A stretch of 64,000 nucleotides of DNA from Candidatus Proximibacter danicus. Lineage in GTDB: Bacteria; Pseudomonadota; Gammaproteobacteria; Burkholderiales; Rhodocyclaceae. The position numbers and the translations under genes are program-made. Position 1 is the first letter of the stretch, and every line of letters starts with the position of its first letter. Of the stretch, positions 16,723-25,242 are shown in pieces. The stretch covers positions 1 through 64,000 of the forward strand of contig JADJUC010000012.1 in the NCBI GenBank assembly GCA_016710885.1, written 5' to 3'. Below the pieces are notes generated by a model. That model saw only the letters and a program-made list of their open reading frames with translations, ran no database searches and was not told where the DNA came from.

Positions 16723-17547
16723 TCAGGCAGAGGGCGCCGCCAGCAACCAGCGCGTGAGTGCTGCCCACCAGCGGGCATCGGTTCGCTCCGTCCAGTCGTT
16801 ATGATCAGCGCCCTGGATCACAAAGCGTCGTTTCTCTGCCACCAAACCGTCGAACAGGTGCTGCCCGAACTGTGCAGGAACGATCGCATCGCGCTCGGCC
16901 AGCAGCACCGCGGTCCGGCCACGAAAGCTGGCAAGATGGGCAACGCTGTCATAGTGGTCACGCAGCCCCCAGAACAAGAGGCTGCGCGGCAGCCACGCGT
17001 AGTGATGTGACGCAACCTCAGCAAGCGTGTCCCACGGCGTGACCAGCAGCAAGCCGGCGATACCTTCGTGGCGCAGGTGCGCGCTGGCGCCGGCGACAAC
17101 CCCGGCGCCGAGGGATTCGCCAAGCAGATAGAGCTGCCCGCCGAATGCACGCTGCGCCGCAGTGATCGTTTCCGCCGCATCGGCAACCAGACGCGCTTCG
17201 CTCGGCCCGCCTTCGCGCGGGCCGTAGCCTGGGTACTCGGCCAGGATCACGCGCCAGCCGAGGGGCGCCAGTGCCTCGGCATAGAAGCCACGATGCCCGG
17301 CATGGCCGGCGTTGCCATGAAAGACGACGATGGTTGCCCGTGCGGCACCATGCGATGGCTCGACAACGAGCCCGCGAAAGTTGTCGGCCGACGGCCATGC
17401 TTGTGCTCCAGCAACACCGCGCGACATTTCAGCGAGGGAAACCCGGTCGGGCGCGTAGAGCAGGTGGTCCTGGAACATGGCGAGTCCGGCAAACGAGAGG
17501 ACGAAGACAAGCGCGAGGATGCGCGTGAGCGAGGCCAGTAGCTTCAT
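16723..17547 (-). CDS. Alpha/beta hydrolase with N-terminal membrane anchor
   Basis: A 274-residue protein of the BEM46/YfhR-like hydrolase group. The N-terminal hydrophobic segment is LTRILALVFVLSFAGLAMFQ. Next come the oxyanion-type VVFHGNAGHAG, the nucleophile elbow LLGESLGAG (Ser), an acid region AERDAIVPAQFGQ and the His in IQGADHNDW. These give a complete catalytic triad. The substrate is unknown. It has no evident link to the adjacent metal cluster, which it faces tail to tail. Confidence 0.85.
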   Translation of the reverse strand: MKLLASLTRILALVFVLSFAGLAMFQDHLLYAPDRVSLAEMSRGVAGAQAWPSADNFRGLVVEPSHGAARATIVVFHGNAGHAGHRGFYAEALAPLGWRVILAEYPGYGPREGGPSEARLVADAAETITAAQRAFGGQLYLLGESLGAGVVAGASAHLRHEGIAGLLLVTPWDTLAEVASHHYAWLPRSLLFWGLRDHYDSVAHLASFRGRTAVLLAERDAIVPAQFGQHLFDGLVAEKRRFVIQGADHNDWTERTDARWWAALTRWLLAAPSA

Positions 17548-17676
17548 GCCAAGGAGCTTACTCTGCGGTGGTCTCAGAAGCGATGTGTCAGGTTTGAGCA
17601 GAGGGTGAGGTATGCAGGTCGTTAACAGGCGCTAGCTTCGTTGCGTCGCGCCTTCGGCCAATCACGCCTCAACGTA

Positions 17677-18489
17677 TCAGGTGGCCAACGCTGGCCGCCG
17701 TGTCAGCCGCACGGCAAGGAAATAGCTGCCGGCGATGAGGGTGACCAGCAAGACGCCGAAGATCAACTCCTTGCCGTCGCTCCAGGCATCGACCGTCGGC
17801 GAGAAAAACTTGGCGGCGCCAAAACCGGCCACCAGCAGGCTGACGCCGGCCACCACCAGCCCCATGACGCGCGAGGCGATCTGAGCCACTTCGTCGGCAC
17901 GGCGGATCAGGCGGGAAATCCACAGGCCGTTGATGCCGTCTGTGACCAGCATGCCGAGCATGAAGAGTAGAGCCAGCGTCAGTGCATGTTCCCAGCCGCC
18001 GAACTGCTGCGAGGTCATGGCGAACAGCGCAGCCTGACTCATTGTGTCAAAAGAGAAAGCGAACAGCGCGCCGACGGCGGCAACCAGCAGCGGCTGCGTC
18101 GTATGCTGCAGACGGGAAAAAAGGCGACCCTTGATGCCGATTGGCTGCACCATTTCTCCCGGCGCTGCCCCGAGTACGGCGCGCAGGTTGATGATGCCGA
18201 GGGCGGCCAGGAACGCGATGGAAACCCAGGCGCCGAACACTTCCATCCACTCCGGCACTTCCCATTTGCTGGCCACGGTGCTGACCGTCAGCGCGATCAG
18301 CACGACGATGGCGCCATGCCCGAGCGAGAACAATGCACCGCACAGCCGTGCCAGCTTCGGGTTGTGGCGGGCGTTGTAGCGAGTCAGGCCGTCGATGGTG
18401 GCAAGGTGGTCGGCATCGAAGCCATGCTTCATGCCAAGCACGAAAACCAGGGCAGCAAGGGCAAACCAGTCGTTGGGCAATGTTTCCAT
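17677..18489 (-). CDS. hoxN: High-affinity nickel permease, NiCoT family (HoxN)
   Basis: A 270-residue membrane transporter. The family signature in helix II appears as LGMKHGFDADHLATID (consensus RHAxDADHI), and the second motif as FAFSFDTMSQ (consensus LGFDTATE). About seven or eight helices can be counted. NiCoT proteins import Ni2+ for NiFe hydrogenase. Being last in the hox/hyp transcription unit, after hoxJ, matches the hoxN position in Cupriavidus necator. The second motif deviates from the consensus, which may affect specificity. Confidence 0.88.
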   Translation of the reverse strand: METLPNDWFALAALVFVLGMKHGFDADHLATIDGLTRYNARHNPKLARLCGALFSLGHGAIVVLIALTVSTVASKWEVPEWMEVFGAWVSIAFLAALGIINLRAVLGAAPGEMVQPIGIKGRLFSRLQHTTQPLLVAAVGALFAFSFDTMSQAALFAMTSQQFGGWEHALTLALLFMLGMLVTDGINGLWISRLIRRADEVAQIASRVMGLVVAGVSLLVAGFGAAKFFSPTVDAWSDGKELIFGVLLVTLIAGSYFLAVRLTRRPALAT

Positions 18490-18632
18490 GATCTTTTATG
18501 AACTCCGGACAAAACATCCTAACAAGTTCCGTGCCACCGGCGTTTTCCTTGCCAATCAGATACTTGAAGAACGCTAGCGGTATCGAATAACAGCAATTGG
18601 CAACTTGCTTGCCACTTCCCGCTTTCCACCCT

Positions 18633-20042
18633 TCAACTCGGCGCCAGCGGCAACACCAGCGTAAATATGGCCCCACCCTCCGGCGAATCGGCCGCCTCCA
18701 GCCTGCCGCCATGGCGCTCGACGATCCCGTAGCTGATCGACAGGCCCAGCCCGGTACCTTGCCCGACCGGTTTGGTGGTGAAGAAGGGGTCAAACAGGCG
18801 CGGCAGATGTTCCTGCGGAATCCCCGGCCCGTTGTCGGCAAAGCGCAGCACCACCACCTCGCCGGCCCCGAGTTCGCCGCGGATCGAAAGACGCGGAGCA
18901 GACTGTGTGGCGGTTGCATCGCAGGCGTTCTGCACCAGGTTCATGACTACCTGCTGCATCTGCCCGGAAGATCCGATCATCGGCAAAGCGGGCGGCAGAT
19001 CAATCGCCACCTCGAACTGCGGCGGCACGGCGCGGCTGACCCAGCGCACGGCAGTTTCGATGATCTCGCTGAGGTTGAAGGGCTCGTCGGCATGGCGGTC
19101 GATTGCCGAAAAACGCTTCAGGCCATCGACGATGTCGCGCGTGCGCTCGGCACCTTCGATCATGCCGTCGAGCAGCGGCGACATGTCTTCGAGGATGCGG
19201 TCAATACGCAGCTCCTGGCGCAACCTGCCGAGTTCGGGGGCCTGGCCGCAGCGCCCGCAATGATTGACGGCTTCAATGTAGGTCTGCAGCCGCGTCGCGT
19301 AGCGGCGCAAGGACATGACGTTGCCGAGTACGAAGCTGATCGGGTTGTTCAACTCATGCGCAACGCCGGCCACCAGCCGGCCGAGGGACGCCATTTTTTC
19401 TGACTGCAGCAGTTGCTGCTGCGTCCGCTTCAGTTCGTCGTGGGTCTGGCGCAGCGCGTGGTAGGCGCGGCGCAACTCGCCCACCGGCCGACCGGTGACG
19501 ACCATGCCGACCAGTTTGCCAACCCCGGACAGGCGCGGCGTGCAGTTGATCGACACTGGCACCGCCGTGCCATCGGCCGCCGCGATCATCAGTTCGACAT
19601 CGTGCGTGGCGCCACGCTGGTGGGGAGAGAAAAATTCCTTGACCCGGTTGTAAGAACCTTCATCGGCAAACAGATCGAATACCGGCGTACCCTTCAACGC
19701 CGTCTCCTGCTTGCCGGTAAAGCGCTGCAGCGAGGCGTTCACTTCCTCGATATTGCCGTGGCGGTCGCACACGATGAGGATGTCCGACATCGACGAGAGT
19801 ACGCTCTCGATGAACTGGTGCGACTCTTCCAGCGCGGCATTTTTCTCTTCCAGCGCCACCTCGTACTGGAGCAGGTCGTTGTAGACCTCGTCCATCTTGC
19901 GGATGACATCGATCCAGACGGCTTCGCCAACGCCGTCGAAGACTTCAGCCGGCGCTGGCAGGGGTGTTGCCGCAAGCAGCGGGCGTGGCTTGTCCGGCGA
20001 GCCGGATTTGGCAGATTTAGCGGGCCGGTTTGAGGTGGACAT
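18633..20042 (-). CDS. hoxJ: PAS-domain sensor histidine kinase of the H2-sensing system (HoxJ)
   Basis: A 469-residue soluble histidine kinase. An N-terminal linker of about 100 residues contains a coiled coil (VALEEKNAALEESHQF). A PAS domain follows (SMSDILIVCDRHGNIEEVNA), then the H-box GVAHELNNPISFV, the N-box NLVQNACDA and the G-boxes DNGPGIPQ and GQGTGLGLSISYG. There are no transmembrane helices, as expected for a kinase that forms a complex with the cytoplasmic H2 sensor HoxBC. The start at 20042 (MSTSNRPAKS) overlaps the nikR 3' end by 26 nt. Its neighbours hoxA, hoxB, hoxC and hoxN identify it. Confidence 0.85.
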   Translation of the reverse strand: MSTSNRPAKSAKSGSPDKPRPLLAATPLPAPAEVFDGVGEAVWIDVIRKMDEVYNDLLQYEVALEEKNAALEESHQFIESVLSSMSDILIVCDRHGNIEEVNASLQRFTGKQETALKGTPVFDLFADEGSYNRVKEFFSPHQRGATHDVELMIAAADGTAVPVSINCTPRLSGVGKLVGMVVTGRPVGELRRAYHALRQTHDELKRTQQQLLQSEKMASLGRLVAGVAHELNNPISFVLGNVMSLRRYATRLQTYIEAVNHCGRCGQAPELGRLRQELRIDRILEDMSPLLDGMIEGAERTRDIVDGLKRFSAIDRHADEPFNLSEIIETAVRWVSRAVPPQFEVAIDLPPALPMIGSSGQMQQVVMNLVQNACDATATQSAPRLSIRGELGAGEVVVLRFADNGPGIPQEHLPRLFDPFFTTKPVGQGTGLGLSISYGIVERHGGRLEAADSPEGGAIFTLVLPLAPS

Positions 20043-20496
20043 GCTGGTTTCCGCCGTGGCCACGGGGTTTGTAGCCGTGCGCGTGACGCTGGTCGATCTC
20101 GACGGCGACCAGATTGAGCTTGCCGTGGCGTACGCCACGCTCGGCCATCATCGCCTCGGCAAATTTTTTCACTGCCGCTGTCGGACCGCGTAGAAACGCG
20201 GCCTCGAAGCAGTTTTCATGATCGAGGTGTGCATGCATGGTCGCCACCGTCAGGTCATGGTGGTCATGCTGGAGCGCAGTCAGGCGCTCGGCCAGATCGC
20301 GCTCGTGGTGGTTGTAAACGTAGGAGAGATTGGCGACACAATGCGGCGCCTCGTCATGCGCCAGCCGCCAGGCTTCGAGCTGGCCACGAATGATGTCGCG
20401 CACCGCCTCAGAACGGTTGCCGTAGCCGCGCTCGGCAATCAGCGCATCGAACTCCTTGGCGAGTTCGCTATCGAGGGAAATGGTGAATCGTTCCAT
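20017..20496 (-). CDS. nikR: Nickel-responsive regulator NikR
   Basis: A 159-residue ribbon-helix-helix/ACT regulator. The DNA-binding arm is MERFTISLDSELAKEFDAL, with the helix pair GYGNRSEAVRDIIRGQL. The nickel site is seen as MHAHLDHENCFE, with the His/His/Cys ligands in family spacing. The start at MERFTIS was chosen because the RHH domain begins there; ten further codons upstream are open. The C-terminal HGGNQHVHLKPAR extension is His-rich. Lying between the GDSL gene and hoxJ, it probably controls nickel uptake (hoxN) or hydrogenase genes. Confidence 0.92.
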   Translation of the reverse strand: MERFTISLDSELAKEFDALIAERGYGNRSEAVRDIIRGQLEAWRLAHDEAPHCVANLSYVYNHHERDLAERLTALQHDHHDLTVATMHAHLDHENCFEAAFLRGPTAAVKKFAEAMMAERGVRHGKLNLVAVEIDQRHAHGYKPRGHGGNQHVHLKPAR

Positions 20497-20545
20497 CACG
20501 AAATCCTGTACGCATGCGCTGCACATTGCAATTGGTTTTTTGCGC

Positions 20546-21186
20546 TCACCGCAGCAACCCCATCTTCTTCAGCTCCGCCTGAAAGCCTTCGGCCATCTGC
20601 CGGTAACCCTGTGCGTTCGGGTGAATCTGATCGGCGCATAGTTCCGGCCGCGCCAAAATGCCGGCAAAGACATCGGGGATCAGCGGTAATTTTTCTTCCT
20701 TGGCCAGTTCGGCATAAATCGGCGCATCGTCCGGCCGGCGCGTTACCGCGCCAAGCAGCGACAGTTCGGGGACTGCCACAAGTACGGCATGCGCACCGCT
20801 GGCGCGGATGGCCGAGAGAATCTGGCGCAGGTCTTCCTTCACCTGTTTCTGTGGGCGACGACGCAGGAAATCGTTGCCACCAAGTTCGACAATGACCAGT
20901 GCCGGGCGATGCTCATCGAGTAGCGGCGCTATCCGTTGCCTCGCCGCTTCCGCCGTATCACCGGGGATCCCGGCGTTGATGATGCGCCAGCCGCTCATCT
21001 CTGCTAGCAGTGTCGGCCAGTCCTGTCCCGGCGCGGCACCCGTGCCGAAGGTAACGCTGTCGCCGAAGGCCAGCACTACGCTGCCACGGGGCAGGGCAGG
21101 AGCTTCTGGCTGCGGCCGCAGGCTGCGAGAAGCAGCGTTGCGGCCGCAGCGGCGAGCAAGTGTCGGCGTCTGACCCGGATCGTCAT
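20546..21186 (-). CDS. SGNH/GDSL-type esterase lipoprotein (TesA-like), frameshifted as sequenced
   Basis: The start ATG at 21186 overlaps the hoxC stop (TGATG) and gives a lipoprotein signal, HLLAAAAATLLLAACG. One base out of frame, near 21090-21125, the catalytic domain continues. It has block I VLAFGDSVTFGTG (Ser), block III VELGGNDFLRR (Asn) and block V DQIHPNAQGY (Asp, His). The joined protein (about 210 residues) resembles the TesA/arylesterase group. A single-base indel explains the break. Its place inside the hoxC-nikR interval is unusual; no role in H2 metabolism is known to me. Confidence 0.8.
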
Positions 21187-22625
21187 CAATGCACCGTACA
21201 CACCATGCATGGATCGAAGGAGCGCACCACGTGCTGCACCAGCACGGGGTTCTTTTCGTCATCAGCGACCGGCAGGCCGACCAGCGCCTGTTCCAGTGCA
21301 CCGGGCTGGCCGGCAGCGTCGCGTGGCGAGAAGTTCCAAGTCGTCGGGGCGATGATCTGGTAGCTGGCGATCCGCCCACGTTCGATGCGCAGCCAGTGGC
21401 CGAGCGATCCGCGTGCAGCTTCGACCAGACCGATGCCGGTGCCCTGTTGCGGCGTTGTCCATTGGGCGCAGAAGGACTCGCCCATTTCGATCTCGCGCAG
21501 CCAGTTTTCCATCTGCGGCAACAGGCGTGCCACCTCCAGCATGCGTGCCGTGACCCGGGCCAGCACGCTGCCTCCGTGTTCGACGACCTGCGCCAAAGCC
21601 AGCGCATGACTCGACAGCACTTGCCGGGCCAGCGCGCCGGTCTCGACCACTTCGCCAGCGTAGCGTGGCGCCTTGCACCAGGTGTAGGCGCCGTCCTTGC
21701 CGTCGGCCAGCGGACGGGTTTCGCCGTCAAGCGGCGGCAAGGGTGCGTCGCCGGCCAGCCAGGCATGGCTGACATCCTCGACAATCCGGCCGGCATCGAG
21801 CGCTTGCGTCGCGCCGGCCCACAGACCGGAAGCGAAGAACGGCGCTGTATCTCCAGCATAGGCGCCGAACGAGAGGAAGCGGTCGGTCGCCCGCCCGGTA
21901 CGATCCAGCCCCAGCGCCAAGGCCGTATTCACAAAGCGAGGCAAATCGGCATCACGTTGTTGCGCCCAGACCTGCAACGCAGCGGGCGAGCCCAGCGCTG
22001 AAAAATTCTCCAGCGTGTCGGCGAAAACCGTCTGTTCGAGGAAGGCACGGAACTCGCGTAGCACGCTGGCCAGGCGCACTTTTTCCGTCGGCGTGATCGC
22101 CCGCGTCGTGCCGCCGGGCTGCAGCGCCAGCGTATGCGGCCACTTGCCAGCGAGGTAGCCCATCACCCGCAGGAAACCGTTTCGCGCCGGCAGAAAATCG
22201 GCCAGCGCCGTGCCGCTGACAGCCTGAAAGCGCTTGGCCGTTGCAGCATGCCAGGGCTGCCCGGCATAGGCCTCACGCGCAAAATCGGGCATGAAGAAAC
22301 AGTAGAAGTGGGTCAGATGGTCGGCGACGTTCTCGCAGGCCTGGATCAGGTTTTTGGCCAGACGACCGTTGCGCGGCGTCTCCAGCCCGGCCGCATCGGC
22401 CAGCGCCAGCGCCGCAGCGGCCGACTGCGCCACCGAGCAGATGCCGCAGATGCGCGGCACGATCACCAGCGCATCGAGCGGCTCCTTGCCGACCAGCATA
22501 GCCTCGAAACCGCGATAGAGCGAAGAGCTGACCTCGGCCGAGCGCACGCGGCCATCGGCCACGTCGAGCGCGACCTCGAGGTCGCCTTCGACGCGGTTGA
22601 AGGGGCCAACGACAAGACGGGTCAC
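21186..22625 (-). CDS. hoxC: Regulatory [NiFe] hydrogenase large subunit (H2 sensor)
   Basis: A 479-residue NiFe hydrogenase large subunit. The N-terminal Ni ligands are in PRICGICSVAQ and the C-terminal ligands in FDPCMVCTVH. The protein ends exactly at that His, so there is no C-terminal peptide for a maturation protease to cut. That absence, and the small HoxB partner without a signal peptide, identify the cytoplasmic H2-sensing (group 2b) type rather than an energy-converting enzyme. It signals H2 to HoxJ/HoxA. It lies 30 bp after hoxB and is coupled to the GDSL gene. Confidence 0.93.
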   Translation of the reverse strand: MTRLVVGPFNRVEGDLEVALDVADGRVRSAEVSSSLYRGFEAMLVGKEPLDALVIVPRICGICSVAQSAAAALALADAAGLETPRNGRLAKNLIQACENVADHLTHFYCFFMPDFAREAYAGQPWHAATAKRFQAVSGTALADFLPARNGFLRVMGYLAGKWPHTLALQPGGTTRAITPTEKVRLASVLREFRAFLEQTVFADTLENFSALGSPAALQVWAQQRDADLPRFVNTALALGLDRTGRATDRFLSFGAYAGDTAPFFASGLWAGATQALDAGRIVEDVSHAWLAGDAPLPPLDGETRPLADGKDGAYTWCKAPRYAGEVVETGALARQVLSSHALALAQVVEHGGSVLARVTARMLEVARLLPQMENWLREIEMGESFCAQWTTPQQGTGIGLVEAARGSLGHWLRIERGRIASYQIIAPTTWNFSPRDAAGQPGALEQALVGLPVADDEKNPVLVQHVVRSFDPCMVCTVH

Positions 22626-22655
22626 CGGCTTGTTCCTTTACTGCTAGACGGCGGC

Positions 22656-23660
22656 TCACTGACGCGGTCCTTTCAGTTTCTTTGCCGAGGACAATATTGC
22701 CGGCGTATCCCGCGTTGCCGACTCGCGCACACGCTTCGGCGTTGCCGATTTGGACAATGCCGCCAGCGCGACGAACCAGGCCTTCGGCATGTCCAGCGGC
22801 AAGCCGATCGGGATGCCGGCGACCTTGGGCGTTTCCATGAACGGATGACCGGGGTCCTCGAAACCCGGCTCGGTGCAGGCGATGCAACTGAAGCCGCCAC
22901 GAATGCACGAACCCACGCCGTGCCATGGCCGCGTGTTGCAGTCGGCGTGCGCTTGCGTGCCTTTGCAGCCGAGGTTCTCCATCAGGCAACCAAGGTCGGA
23001 GGCCTTCTGCGCGCTGGCCTTGAATTCGTAGAACTCGTTCTTCGGGCAGCCGTGGTGCACCAGTTGCTCGGAGTAGAAACGGGGGCGCTGCAGCTCATCC
23101 AGGTCTTCTGCGTTATGGGCGCCGCCGGCGATGGACATCAGCGTGTCGACGATCCAGTCGGCGTGAATCGGGCAGCCGGAGACGTTTATCACCGGCAGGC
23201 CGCTGCCGGATACGAATTCACTGCCAAGCAGCCCACCGCGCTGGCTGCCATCGAACTGCAGGCCGCAGGCTTCGGTGATGTTTTCGCCACTGGCATTGAT
23301 GCCGCCGAAGGCCGTGCAACTGCCGATGGCCAGCACGTATTTCGCCTGCTTCGCCAGCCGGCGCACCCAGGCTATCATCGGCTCGCCGGTGCCGGCCATG
23401 ACGTGGAACCGACCCGTACCGTTGGGTCCGCGCAGCATCGCGCCCTCGATGCACAGGACGTCGATCGGCAAGGCGCCGGAGGCGGCATCGCGCAACACAT
23501 CCAGCGCCTCCTCCCCACTTTCCTCGCGCAGCGCCGGGTGGGCAACAAACTCCAACCCTGCCGACGCCAGTTGCTCCAGCACGCCACGCCGCGCATCGCC
23601 GCCGAGCATCGACTGTGTGCAACCGCCACAGCCGGAGGCCTGAAGCCAGAAGAGGTTCAC
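22656..23660 (-). CDS. hoxB: Regulatory [NiFe] hydrogenase small subunit
   Basis: A 334-residue FeS subunit of the H2 sensor. The start is taken as GTG at 23660, giving MNLFWLQASGCGGCTQSML, matching the family N-terminus. An in-frame TTG at 23705 would add residues read from the adjacent hairpin repeat and is judged spurious. Cluster ligands include SGCGGC, VSGCPIHADWIVD, LVHHGCPKN and the C-terminal SCIACTEPGFEDP. There is no Tat signal and no C-terminal membrane helix, as expected for a cytoplasmic sensor. No good Shine-Dalgarno precedes the GTG, perhaps because the repeat replaced it. Confidence 0.9.
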   Translation of the reverse strand: MNLFWLQASGCGGCTQSMLGGDARRGVLEQLASAGLEFVAHPALREESGEEALDVLRDAASGALPIDVLCIEGAMLRGPNGTGRFHVMAGTGEPMIAWVRRLAKQAKYVLAIGSCTAFGGINASGENITEACGLQFDGSQRGGLLGSEFVSGSGLPVINVSGCPIHADWIVDTLMSIAGGAHNAEDLDELQRPRFYSEQLVHHGCPKNEFYEFKASAQKASDLGCLMENLGCKGTQAHADCNTRPWHGVGSCIRGGFSCIACTEPGFEDPGHPFMETPKVAGIPIGLPLDMPKAWFVALAALSKSATPKRVRESATRDTPAILSSAKKLKGPRQ

Positions 23661-23672
23661 GAAAAACCACCA

Positions 23673-23753
23673 ACCACAGAGACACAGAGACACAGAGAAG
23701 GGCAAAGAAAAAACTGCTTTTTGATTTTCTCTGTGTCTCTGTGTCTCTGTGGT
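23673..23753. repeat. CACAGAGACACAGAG hairpin repeat, copy A (hoxA/hoxB junction)
   Basis: A perfect 27-bp inverted repeat: the arm at 23673-23699 (beginning ACCACAGAGACACAGAG) is the exact complement of 23727-23753, around a 27-nt spacer. It fills the gap between the hoxA stop and the hoxB start. Related copies lie at 28424-28527, 36118-36200 and 40203-40315. Confidence 0.95.
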
Positions 23754-23769
23754 GAAACAGGTTTTTTCA

Positions 23770-25242
23770 TCATTTCTTCTCCAGCCCGTAACGTTCGAGC
23801 TTGTTGCGCAGGCCGACGCGCGACAGGCCCAGCTCGGCCGCCGCGCGTGACTTGTTGTAGCGGTGGCGGATCAGTGCTTCCTTGACCACCTGTGCTTCCA
23901 GCTGGTCCATGCGTTCCTTGAGCCCGCCTTCGAGGCCGGCGAGCAGTGACAGGTCGGCTTCTTGTGCCTCGCCAACTGGTGCGCGCAGAACCCGTGGCGA
24001 CAGCAGCTCGGCGCCAAGGCGCGGTGTTTCGGCCATCGCCAGCATACGCAGGATTTCGTTCTGCAGTTCGCGCACATTGCCCGGCCAGCGATAGGCAACA
24101 ATGCTCGCCGCCGTTTCGCTGGCAAAGCCGTCGCAGGATTTTCCGAGTACCCGTTGCGAAGCTTCGAGCAGGCGGTTGGCCAGTAGCGGAATATCCATCG
24201 GCCGCTCGCGCAGGGGGGGCACATGCAGTGGCACGGTGGCCAGCCGGTAGTAGAGATCTTCGCGGAAGCGGCCATCGCGCACGTCGGCTTCGAGGTCGCG
24301 GTTGGTGGCAGCGATCACGCGCACATCGACCGATACCGAGCGCGCTGCGCCGAGCGGTCGGAACTCGCCTTCCTGCAGCACGCGCAGCAATCTCACCTGA
24401 AAGGCCGGCGAAGTTTCGCCGATTTCGTCAAGGAAGATGGTGCCGCCGTCGGCCTGCTGAAAGAGGCCGATACGGTCTTCGTAGGCACCGGTGAAGGCGC
24501 CGCGCTTGTAGCCAAACAGTTCGGCTTCGAGCAGCTGATCGGGCAGGGCGCCGCAGTTCTCGATGACGAAGGCCTTGTCGGCGCGCCGGCTGCAGTAGTG
24601 GATGGCGCGCGCCACCATTTCCTTGCCGGTGCCCGACTCGCCGCTGATCAGCACCGAAAGATCGAAGGGCGCGACCTTCTCGATCATCTGGCAGACCGGA
24701 TTCAAGGGGCTGTTCTGCGCACGGATCAGTCCGTCGAGGCCGAACTCGCGCTTGACCCGTTCGTACTTCATCTCGACCCGCTTCTTCAGCACCGGCTCGG
24801 CCGCACGCACCTCCAGTGACAGGCGCTGGTTTTCCTGCTGCAGCCGATAAACGCTGTAGGCGCTCTTCAGCGTCAGCAGCATCTGCTCCGGCTGCCAAGG
24901 CTTCAACAGGTACTGGTAGATGCCGGCCTCGTTGATGCCGGCAATGATGTCTTCAGCGTCGGTGTAGCCGGAAAGGATGATGCGTACCGCATCCGGAAAC
25001 TGGCTGCGTACGGTCTTCAGGAACTGGACACCGGTAGTGCCCGGCATGCGCTGGTCGCAGACGATGATCTGCACGCCGCCAAGCGGCGCTTCACGTTCAA
25101 GAATTGCCTGTGCTTCCTCGGCACCGGAGGCGGTGAACACCTCGAAATCTTCTTCCAGCGTGCGGCGCAGGGCTTCCTGCGAACGCACCTCGTCGTCGAT
25201 GACGAGGACGGCGGGGAGCTTGAGTTTGTGCGGTGCATTCAT
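23770..25242 (-). CDS. hoxA: NtrC-family response regulator of hydrogenase genes (HoxA)
   Basis: A 490-residue sigma-54 activator. The receiver domain (residues about 10-130) has PAVLVIDDE and the phosphoacceptor in IIVCDQRMPG. The AAA+ domain contains GESGTGKEMVARAIH (Walker A), the sigma-54 contact loop GYKRGAFTGAY and GGTIFLDEIGE (Walker B). The Fis-type HTH at the end is NKSRAAAELGLSRVGLRNK. The start ATG overlaps the hoxX stop (ATGA). In Cupriavidus, HoxA activates hydrogenase promoters and is controlled by HoxJ; here all four components are adjacent. Confidence 0.94.
   Translation of the reverse strand: MNAPHKLKLPAVLVIDDEVRSQEALRRTLEEDFEVFTASGAEEAQAILEREAPLGGVQIIVCDQRMPGTTGVQFLKTVRSQFPDAVRIILSGYTDAEDIIAGINEAGIYQYLLKPWQPEQMLLTLKSAYSVYRLQQENQRLSLEVRAAEPVLKKRVEMKYERVKREFGLDGLIRAQNSPLNPVCQMIEKVAPFDLSVLISGESGTGKEMVARAIHYCSRRADKAFVIENCGALPDQLLEAELFGYKRGAFTGAYEDRIGLFQQADGGTIFLDEIGETSPAFQVRLLRVLQEGEFRPLGAARSVSVDVRVIAATNRDLEADVRDGRFREDLYYRLATVPLHVPPLRERPMDIPLLANRLLEASQRVLGKSCDGFASETAASIVAYRWPGNVRELQNEILRMLAMAETPRLGAELLSPRVLRAPVGEAQEADLSLLAGLEGGLKERMDQLEAQVVKEALIRHRYNKSRAAAELGLSRVGLRNKLERYGLEKK

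Noticed and set aside
21186..23660. hoxBC as an uptake (energy-conserving) hydrogenase
   Set aside because: HoxB lacks a Tat signal and membrane helix, HoxC has no C-terminal extension to process, and hoxA/hoxJ flank them; this is the regulatory sensor type.
22134..23885. 583-residue plus-strand open frame across hoxC, hoxB and the repeat
   Set aside because: Low-complexity Arg/His/Gln composition, antisense to clearly coding hoxC and hoxB.
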